A stretch of DNA of 64,000 nucleotides from Carya illinoinensis. Its lineage: Eukaryota; Streptophyta; Magnoliopsida; Fagales; Juglandaceae. The position numbers and the translations under genes were made by a program. The stretch covers positions 20,703,001 to 20,767,000 of the forward strand of contig NC_056754.1 of assembly GCF_018687715.1 (NCBI RefSeq), written 5' to 3'. This document shows positions 51,335-60,218 of the stretch, piece by piece (the stretch's first letter is position 1; the number at the start of each line of letters is the position of its first letter). The notes beneath the pieces are model-generated. The model had not been told where the DNA came from and did no database searches. It saw only the letters and a program-made list of their open reading frames with translations.

Positions 51335-52838
51335 CTGTTACGAGGAACTAAAGGGTTATTTTTCAGTACTGACTTCATCACTACGACATTAATACAACTA
51401 ACTTCTCACTACCTTTGGAAAGGTAGTTCCCTTTGTGGATGAAAATTTTTTGAAGTGCTTCTTTACACGGTATAAGACCATTATTTTACGTTAGTATCAT
51501 TATATCAGTTATCATTTTTTATTATCAGTTTATTTTAATTTATAGATAAGGCTAGTATGTTACACTCAACTTAATCAATCTTACTTACCAAGTCGTGGAC
51601 TTACATTCCATCTATAAAATTTTCTATTTTACAAATATTAAGTAGGAAGATTCCAAGAATGAGGGCTTACAGAACACGTGAGAGAGTTAGAAGAAGAGCT
51701 ATGAAATAAGTGTCTTCTGTAGAATAGTCAGAGTTTTATTTGAAGTTTTTTTCTATAAAAGAACAATTTGAGCCAATTGAATGGTTGAGTTGATTGAATG
51801 GTTTGAACCCAAGTTATTATGGAGGTTTTTAATTCATTTATTCTTTTTATTATTTAAGTTACAATCATGATGTCAATAGATTTGCCTCTAATATTTAAGA
51901 AAAATTGGGACATGACAATACAGTATTAGAGCAAAGTTGCTATTATGACGTCAATAGATTTGACTCCAATATTTAAGAAAAATTAAGGCTTGACATGGCG
52001 CTTTGCTGCTTTTGACCAATATCATGCTCGTCTAAGATGGCGATAAGCATTTCTAAGCAACATAGTTTTCACTGGTAGTGAGCATTTTTAGTGGCCAATG
52101 GAATGAACATTTTTTTTCTCGCTATCCCACCGGGTGGGCACTCTTAGCCCTTGGCTGAGCCCTTCGTGCTCTTTCACAGTGCTTGTCCAAGTGGTGAACA
52201 CTATTGCTCTTCAAGATGCAAGCTTTATTACTCCTCATGGTGCTAGCCTCGAGCCCAAGATCTTTCAAGTTCTCTTTGCTCTTCCAAGGTGCATGCACTC
52301 TTTGCTCACAAGGGTATGAGTGCTCCTTGCTCGTTTGAGGTGTAAGCACTTTCACTTGCTTTTTGTCGGAGTTGCTTCTACTGGCCCCAAAGTTTGAACA
52401 CTCCTTGGTCGCCCTCTAGGTCGGTGCACTCTCTCCTCGCCCACGATGCAAACACTCCCGTACAAGCACTCCTTGCTCGCGCTTGGGGTGTCAAGCAGTT
52501 TTGCTTGCCCCTATGTCCAAACACTTGCCTCTCGTGATATCTTGAAAATATCATTTCTTATTTTATTTTTCTTCAAATCTCAAATAATACTTCTAGCAAA
52601 GTTCCTTGCACGTGCCCTCCTACTAGTATGTAAGAACTCTACACCTACCACCTCATCTTAATGGTCAACAATTTGATTTTCTAAATTTTTTGGGTTAGCT
52701 TTGATGGATGGATGTGATTGCTTTCTACATCAGAAACAACAAAAAAACCTTCTAGTTTTGTAAGGACGTTAGAACATATCTTAGTTACATTTGGTCTACA
52801 GTGGCTGCAAGAATTACTACACGTAAAGTCTTTTGTAT
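50819..52838. other. Intergenic region with motif array and TC microsatellite
   Basis: Continuation of the degenerate GCACT/TTGCTCG array (about 50930-51090 and 52010-52540), a (TC)28 microsatellite, and AT-rich unique DNA between. The minus-strand frame at 51181-51381 is an artefact of the microsatellite (Arg-Glu repeats). No gene recognised. Confidence 0.45.
51275..51330. repeat. (TC)28 microsatellite
   Basis: Uninterrupted TC dinucleotide run of 56 bp. Confidence 0.98.
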
Positions 52839-52847
52839 TATTCTTTA

Positions 52848-52892
52848 GAGTCGTGCTATATGCAGGCCTTTTAAATGGACTGTATTGCAGTC
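52848..52892. repeat. Left terminal inverted repeat of the MULE
   Basis: Begins GAGTCGTGCTATATGCAGG and contains the near-palindrome GGACTGTATTGCAGTCC. Gap-free partner of 59338-59382 in inverse orientation. Confidence 0.65.
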
Positions 52893-53305
52893 CCATGACA
52901 AAAATGACGAAATTATCCATACTTTCAAATATGAATGGACTAAATTACCCTCCTTCTACAACCTAAATCTTTTCACATATTTCAAATACAGCAAATATAT
53001 TCCTCTCCCTGCCGTGTGTTCCCCCCAAATTCCCTCTACCATCGACGTCCCCTCCACCATCGAGAGACGCCACAACGAAGCTGCCGAAAACTTTGTTCAA
53101 GGTAAATTTTACTGGGTCTTGGTTGGAATTTTCGAGTATAAACTAAAATCTTGTTTTGAAGGCATTCATTTGATTTTTGCTGCTCTAAATATGAGTTACT
53201 GCTTGTGCCTTTTAGTTCAGTGAGTGTACCTGGTCTTGGTTGGAATTTATCAAATTTCTTCTTGTTTTGAAGGCATTTATTTGATGCATACTGAACTGAT
53301 TTTTA

Positions 53306-53599
53306 GTATGCGTGTGCTGATTTTTACTGCTCTAAATTCATTTGATTTCAGTCTAATATACGTGTGCTGGTGTGCTGATTTTTACTGCTCTAAATTCATT
53401 TGATTTCAGTCCAGTATGCGTGTGCTGGTGTGCTGATTTTTACTGCTCTAAATTCATTTGATTTCAGTCCAGTATGCGTGTGCTAGTGTGCTGATTTTTA
53501 CTGCTCTAAATTCATTTGATGACAGTTTAGTATGCGTGTGCTGGTGTGCTGATTTTTACTGCTCTAAATTCATTTGATTTCAGTCCAGTATGCGTGTGC
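53306..53599. repeat. 58-bp minisatellite, about five units
   Basis: Units start GTATGCGTGTGCTGGTGTGC near 53356, 53414, 53472, 53530 and 53588 (period 58), with a shorter first unit at 53306. Each unit ends in TTCATTTGATTTCAGTCC, or a variant of it, which resembles a plant intron acceptor. It lies in the presumed 5' leader intron of the transposase gene. Confidence 0.85.
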
Positions 53600-54242
53600 T
53601 TTGTGTACCTGTTTTTGTTCATTTCAAGCCTATCCAAGAAACAACAGACTACCCACCCCCCCTTTCATCTACCTCCCTGAACTCTCCCTCCTTTCCAACT
53701 TTTTCCCGTCCCCCCAAAGATCAAGCATTAATCCACCTCAAGGGATCAAGAAAAAATAAAAGTTAAAATCTATTGGGCCGTATAATGGCCATTTAATATA
53801 TATTGCATACCAGCCGCTAACTTTGAAAAGTTACCTAGCTTCTTCATTAATTAAACTCTTGGAGTACAATATGTAAATTTAATTAATTCATTAAACGCTT
53901 TGATCAAATATATAATTTAAGCACCATTATATAAATATATATAATTTGTTATATATAAAGGAGTTCATTTAATTACCATGCGTGCACATATAATCTTTGC
54001 TTTGGATAGTGTATTGGTAATGTCAGTAATATGCATGTGATACAAGATCAGAAGTCTAGTTTCAAAGTTGTCAGAAAATATTACATACATGTTTTATCCC
54101 AACAAACTTGAAGAAATATATCAATATATCTACTCCATCATGCTTTTATATATCTTTTATTTATGTTGTTTTCATATTGCCTATTTAATTTGTTTTTTAC
54201 TTTTATGTTGTGTTGTGCTTAAATATATCAAGATTATTGTTG

Positions 54243-56839
54243 ATGGAAAAAGGGGAAGAATGCACATCTACTAGGCGACCGCTGTTTTTTGATGAAAACA
54301 ATAATGATATGGATACCCCAAATGTTAGAAATGATGAGGAAGTAGTGCTGGAGAATGATGATGTTGATGTGGTATTAGAGCCAACACCGGCATATAATGA
54401 TGTGGGGTTTCAGAACCAACGTCGGGAAATGATGATGATGGGGTTTCAGAGCCAACGCCAAGAAATGATGATGATGGAGTTTTAGAACCAACACCGGGGA
54501 TGTTTTTTAAAACTGAGAAAGAACTCATTTATTACTACAAGCAATATGGGAGACAGGCTGGATTCGGCATAATGATCCAAAGAAGTAAAAGAGAAGAAGA
54601 TGGGACTGTTCGATATGTAACAGTTGGTTGTGCTCGTGGTGGTAAGGCAAGGAAACGTATTACCAACCTTTCTAAACCACGCCCGACAACGAAAACTGAT
54701 TGTAAGGCGAGAATTAATGCAAGTTTGGTTAATGGTGTCTTACGCATAACTACTGTTTATAATGTGCACAATCATGGGTTAAGTCCACAAAAGGCAAGAT
54801 TTTTTAGATGTAATCATGCAATTGATAATTCCGTGAAGAGGCAGTTAGATATTAACGACAAAGCAGACATTGGTATGTCCAAAAGTTTTAACGCATTGGT
54901 TGTTGAGGCTGGTGGCTTTGAAAAACTTCCATTTATTGAAAAAGATGCAAGGAATTATATTGATAAGGCTCGACACCTTAGACTTGGCAAAGGAGGTGCT
55001 GATGCACTTCGTGGTTATTTTGAGAGGATGCAGTATAAGAATGATGAGTCTTACTCATCGATGGATTTGGATGACAATGGTCGATTAAAAAACGTCTTTT
55101 GGGCCGATGCACGCAGCAGAGCGGCATATGAGTATTTTGGGGATGTTGTAACATTTGATACAACATATCTAACAAATAGATATGGCATGCCATTTGCCCC
55201 GTTTGTGGGTGTGAACCACCATGGACAGTCAATACTTTTAGGAGCAGGCTTAATATCAAGTGAAAATACTGAAACATTTGTCTGGTTATTTGACACTTGG
55301 TTGAAGTGTATGGATGGGAGAGCACCAAAAGCTATCATCACTGATCAAGACAGAGCCATGAAAAATATTATTGCAATAGATTTTCCAAATACCCGATATA
55401 TATACTGTTTGTGGCACATAATGAGAAAACTACCAGAGAAGTTGGGCTCACATGCTGAATTTAAGTGTGGTTTGAAAAGTACACTGCAGCGATGTGTGTA
55501 TGATTCTCTGACTTCTGACGAGTTTGAGAAGTCTTGGGAGGTGTTTATTGACACTTACAAATTGTATGAAAATGTCTGGCTTCAGAGTCTCTATAGTGAG
55601 CGCACGTATTGGGTTCCGGTATACCTGAAAAATACATTTTGGGCTGGGATGAGCACAACTCAGAGGAGTGAGAGCATGAATGCCTTTTTTGATGGATATG
55701 TGCATTTAGGAACTACATTGAAAGAATTTGTAGATCAATTCGACAATGCACTGAGGAAGAAAGTAGAGAATGAGATGGCAGCGGATTTCCATTCATTTAA
55801 TTGTACAGTCCCTTGTATATCTCATTTGCCCATGGAGAAAAAATTTCAAGCAGTGTACACAAATTCCAAATTTAAGGAAGTGCAGTCATAAGTAATGGGG
55901 ATTATCTACTCTCACTGTGTTATCATAAAAACAGAAGGGGCAATTACTACGTATCAAGTTAATGACCAAAGAAAAGTCGAAGATGGCATCAAGAAGTCAA
56001 CTTTGCAGGCGTACTTCAATGAAGAAGAGTGTGAGGCAAAGTACATGTGTGGACTATTTGAGATGAGAGGAATTATATGTAGGCACATTCTTTCTATTTT
56101 TGCCACAAGAGATGTCCAAGAGTTGCCAGAAAAATACATTATGGAGAGGTGGAGGAAGGACATTAAACGTAGATATGCTCTCATTCGCAGCAGTTACGAT
56201 GACTTGAGTGGTAAATCAGCTGCTAGTCGGTACTCTGGTTTGATAAAATTATGTTACGAAGTAGCTACAAATGCATGTGAAAGCGAAGATAATTCCCTGG
56301 ACATGACAGAGAAGCTAAAGGCAATGAATTCAATTTACACCAAATCAAAGCCCCAGGCCACAGTTGCAAGCACTCATACTTCCATTTATGCTAAAACTGG
56401 TAGTTCGAAAAAGGTGTTGAGTCCTCGTGTTATCAGAGGCAAAGGGAGGCCCCCATCAAAGAGGAGACAACCTACAATAGAGAAGCTACAAACCAAAAAC
56501 AAAAAGGCTGGTAGCAAGCGACAAAGAAAAAGTGTAGGCAATTTAAATAATGTCATTTTGTTTTAACGCATTTATCTTTTACTTATATAATTTGTTTATG
56601 TATTTCAATGTAGGCAACATCACATACGGAAGATGTCTTAAACCCCATAGATGAGGTAATACTGCATGGCACACCACAAGGTGTTTCGCAAATACCTGCT
56701 ACACAACAAAGTGTTATTTCTCAGGTAAATATTAAATCCCTCATCCATGCGAGTCCGAGTTTTGCATGATTTTTTACTTTGCCATATTTTACCCTACTTG
56801 CAGGTGAACATCGTATCTCATGGCTCTCTCGATAATTGA
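54243..56839 (+). pseudogene. FAR1/FHY3-type MULE transposase gene with two lesions
   Basis: Mutator-derived transposase of the FAR1/FHY3 family, whose domesticated members are light-signalling transcription factors (family knowledge). Exons 54243-56533, 56614-56724 and 56804-56839 would give about 810 residues, normal for the family. Order: acidic N terminus with EPTP/NDDDGV repeats, FAR1 DNA-binding zinc finger (about 54500-54800, Cys in TVGCARGG and TDCKARI, His in VHNHGL), MULE domain with catalytic Asp 55157-55159 (TFDTTY), Asp 55343-55345 (ITDQDRA) and Glu 55670-55672 (RSESMN), SWIM finger (56042-56086) and a basic tail. Lesions: an apparent 1-nt deletion near 54399 shifts the frame, and an in-frame TAA stands at 55889-55891. 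The first SWIM Cys is Tyr (56042-56044). The rest is open, so decay is recent or incomplete. Confidence 0.88.
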
Positions 56840-57450
56840 TGAAAGACATGTAAGACTGCTGCGCCAAAAGCTATTAATAAGATCTGAGCCCTCTCTATTT
56901 TGTATTCTTGTAAACTTGGTGTAGTGTTGCGACGTTGGTGTATTGAAGAAGCTTGGATATTTATTGACATTTTAAATCGATATATATTATGGAAGCTTGG
57001 ATATTGCAACCATTTTAAATTGATATGTATTGCACAATCATGGATATTGCAACCATTTTAAACTCTGTGAATTGAGATATGTTTCCATATTCTCAAATTA
57101 TTATAGGATCGTAATGTTCATGAGATAACAAATAGAAAAGTTTTAACATGAGATAATTTCCTCACTTTTAGTATTGAAAAGATGGCAATCCAAATTGTCT
57201 AAAAGCATAACACTTATAATAACTGATAGGATATCACAAGTTCACAAAGTTCCATACACAACTGATGGGTTTGAATATTACAATATTCATAAAGGTTGTA
57301 AAACTATCTATTACAACCTACGTAACAACATTACATAGTTTGATACAAAGATACTTAATTTGTAACTGTTCTTGATCCTATCCAACAACAAAATATTAGA
57401 ATTGCAAGTCCCCAATACATGCAGGATCGTATGCGTGTACAATTTATGTC

Positions 57451-57884
57451 TCAATCATTCAAATTGTCCTCCCACTTTTGGAGATATTCCTCCCATTGTT
57501 TGAGTTCTTCCTCTTTCTTTTGGAGTTTTTTCTCTTTCTTTTGGAGTTCTTCATCTTTTTTTTGGAGTTCTTCATCTCTCTTTTGGAAGGGATGTTCTCT
57601 TTCGCAGATAACTTTGTTTTCATTTTCTACTTCAATATCTGCCCATAAAAAGTACTTGCAGTAGGGCCTTCCCTGCAGCAAACATCTAATTAGTGTGACA
57701 AATTATAATTAATATAAGAATGTTTGCACAAACAAGACTAATTAGTGTTTACCTCTCTATTATAATTTGGACAGGAATAAAAAGGTCGCATCGGATTTTT
57801 TGGTGTTTTCGATAACTTTAGGCGTGCCATCTCTCCGCATAAAAATTTTGGAGCATAATTCGAAGAATTCGATAAAGAAGACAT
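57451..57884 (-). CDS. GRF-type zinc finger plus coiled-coil protein carried by the MULE
   Basis: Two exons on minus, 57884-57753 and 57672-57451, 354 nt, 117 residues, with clean GT-AG borders and a stop after EDNLND. Residues about 16-57 form a GRF zinc finger (LCGEMARLKLSKTP, RPFYSCPNY, then RPYCKYFLWAD), a fold that binds single-stranded nucleic acid in other proteins. Residues about 72-117 are a charged heptad-like coiled coil with repeated ELQKK units. There is no catalytic domain. It faces the transposase gene tail to tail inside the element and has no visible lesion. It may be an accessory gene of the element or a captured host gene. Confidence 0.72.
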
Positions 57885-58890
57885 TGCGTATCAAGAACAA
57901 AAAACTCTCGATTGAAACTGTGTAGTGCTGCCCTACTATATGCCTAAAGCAGTTAATTATGTAAAATATTATTATGTAAAAAAAAGTGAAAGTTGGTGAG
58001 AGTGTAGTGAAAGCATAATCTGACCACATGAGATGAATTGGTAGCAATAAGATGTAGTTCAATCCCTTATATATATGGTGTCTATGCATGGATGTGTTTA
58101 GTAATAATATGTAGTTAATCTAAGAGTGTATGCCAATAAAAGAAGAAACAAGCATTCACTTCATTGACATAAATATTTATTGGAAAAAATTACTTACTCC
58201 CTCCAGCGTTCAGCATCGCAACCTAACAAAACTGACACAAACTACATGGTACAATCGTGACCAACAAATCTTAACGGTAGTTAGAAGGTTCAGTATATGA
58301 ATTTTGATAGTTTAGGATACAAAGTACTGTAAAATACATGTTAGTTAGAAGGTGGAAAAAGTGTATATTCTCCATCTTTCTTTTATGGCATTTCCAAAGC
58401 AAAGTGAAATTTACAGCGAACTTGGTTGAGTAGGCAGATCCAATATGAGTTTTCTTCATGATTTGTTTTCCTCATTTGTTTTCTTAGTTTAAAGGTAATT
58501 AGCCTAGCCGATTCCTCTAGCAGCATACAGTTTAAAATTATATTTAAAAAAGAAAAAAGCTTATAATTTATAGCAATCGGAATCTCGTGTCCTGGTGCCA
58601 GGTTTTCTAGGCACGTGGGTGCATGCACCTTTCCTGACTCAACGCCAAGTGATTATGAATGAACCAATGGTAAAAACAGAGAAATTATATGCCGCTCATA
58701 TTAATTACAACATAGAGTAAGAGTAAGAGTTTTAGATAATAACAAAGAGTAAGAGTTTTGCAGTTTATATTACTTACAATTTGCTAAAATTTCTTTGTTA
58801 ATGACCAAAGAGACATTTTAACAAACATTTAGGGTGCACACAATATAAACCAGAAAATTTATAATTACAAGTAGATATCTTAACACAAAT

Positions 58891-59283
58891 TTACAATGTG
58901 ACAATATTAAACACACATCTACGATTTTCCATTATCAAACACCAATTACCAGAACCCCCCACCAATTTTCCAGCACAAAACACAAAGGGAAAAGAAAAAT
59001 AAGATGGACTATAGTTTCGGAATACGTTACAGCACCGATTGGAAGCTACGATGGAGATGGGGGGTCGTGACGGTGACGGCGACGGTGCCGAAGCTGCTGG
59101 GTATCGGACTGGGTCTGCTAGGTTTTGGGTCAATAGCTTCTGCCGATGATTTGGGTATGGGGTGACTTGGGTATCTGGGGGTGAAAGACTTGGGTATACT
59201 CCTTCCTTGGTATGTTGCTTCGGACTCGTTTCGCAACTTTTGCTTTCAAAGAGCTTCGGATGTCTTTTGCACTTGCTCTCCAT
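58891..59283 (-). other. Unrecognised 130-codon open frame near the right MULE end
   Basis: Minus-strand frame, Pro/Ser-rich (SPSPSRPP) and basic at the N terminus (MESKCKRHPKLF). No domain recognised. It lies upstream of the GRF-finger gene and close to the right terminal repeat, so it could be a 5' exon or leader of that gene, or chance. The DNA at 59030-59110 is GC-rich compared with its surroundings. Confidence 0.25.
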
Positions 59284-59337
59284 GTAAATGAAATGAAACG
59301 CAGTGTTTCATTAAAATGAAACGACTCGTTTCATTAT

Positions 59338-59382
59338 GTCTGTATTGCAGTCCACTTAATCGGCTTGCAAGAAGAATTATTC
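59338..59382. repeat. Right terminal inverted repeat of the MULE
   Basis: The reverse complement begins GAATAATTCTTCTTGCAAGC and includes TTAAGTGGACTGCAATACAG. It is followed outward by TATTCTTTA (59383-59391). Confidence 0.65.
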
Positions 59383-59823
59383 TATTCTTTAAAGGAATCC
59401 ATGTTTTGGCTAGGGGGATCAAATTTTCATCTACATTGCTTTATTTTGATATTAAAATGAAATGAAATGAAATATTTATAAATAATAATAAAATAATTTA
59501 AATTAAGATCTTCTATAAGATTTCGAGAAAGAGAAAGAAAATTATTACTAAGCGCATGGCAAAACAAAAAAAAAGGTAGGGTTGAGAGGGGAGGATCGGA
59601 TAAAAAGCCTTTCGCCATTGTGTTCATTCAGCCAGGATATGCACCCAAACTCCTGCCATTTTGGCTTCGTGCTTTGGCAAAGACCCGAGTCCTGAGCCAT
59701 TAATGCGAGAAATGAGAATGTGTGTAATATGTTCCGCATCTTTTTTAGAAATTGACATGACAATCCTCAACATAAACCTTCGCATCATGACGATGATGAT
59801 GCTGATGGAATTTTAACTTCGGG

Positions 59824-60032
59824 GCTAAAAGTGTTAGAAAAGATATGAGATGAAATAAGAATTAAAAGATAAATAAATTACTATTAAAATATAATTTTTT
59901 AATATAATTTTTATTTTAAGATTTGAAAAAATTATTTATTTATTATATTTTATTTAAAAATTTAAAAGAACTGTAATGATTAGATGAAATAAGATGAGCT
60001 GAAATCAAGTCATTATTCAAACAACCCATAAC
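59824..60032. mobile_element. Degenerate Tourist-like MITE
   Basis: Shares GATATGAGATGAAATAAGA, ATTTATTTATTATATTTTAT and GATTAGATGAAATAAGATGA with the family. Ends are weak. Confidence 0.45.
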
Positions 60033-60153
60033 ATTTCTCGTAAGGATCACGTTCACCACCGAAAATATGCCACTCGAATCATTTAAATACAGTAGCTATT
60101 GAATGCCACATGAGCCAAATCCATCGAATACAAAATCGTCTAGCCTGGGCCCT

Positions 60154-60156
<3 letters not shown>

Positions 60157-60198
<42 letters not shown>
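60157..60198. repeat. (CT)21 microsatellite in the PDI 3' UTR
   Basis: 42-bp CT run starting about 20 nt beyond the PDI stop codon; transcribed as an AG run on the gene's strand. Confidence 0.95.
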
Positions 60199-60200
<2 letters not shown>

Positions 60201-60218
60201 TATTCTGCTTTAAGTTGA

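Larger units (their letters stand above)
52839..59391. mobile_element. Mutator-like element (MULE) with 9-bp target duplication and two genes
   Basis: The element proper is 52848-59382. The 9-bp repeats TATTCTTTA at 52839-52847 and 59383-59391 are the size of a Mutator target duplication. The left end (52848 onward) and the reverse complement of the right end align from the first base without gaps; 30 of the first 45 positions match, best in the block TGCAGGCC..TTAAATGGACTG. Inside are a FAR1-type transposase gene (plus, 54243-56839) and a GRF-finger gene (minus, 57884-57451), convergent as mudrA and mudrB are in maize MuDR. A 58-bp minisatellite sits between the left end and the transposase. 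TIRs are diverged, so the copy is not recent. Confidence 0.75.
59392..60218. other. Intergenic region between MULE and PDI gene
   Basis: Holds a degenerate Tourist-like MITE (59824-60032) and the (CT)21 run in the PDI 3' UTR. The minus-strand frames at 59427-59763 have no recognised motif. Confidence 0.5.

Noticed and set aside
51181..51381. Frame encoding a long Arg-Glu repeat
   Set aside because: Product of the TC microsatellite, not a gene.
52873..52889. GGACTGTATTGCAGTCC taken alone as the MULE end
   Set aside because: It is nearly palindromic, so it matches the right end in both orientations and proves nothing by itself. The gap-free longer alignment plus the TATTCTTTA duplication was used instead.
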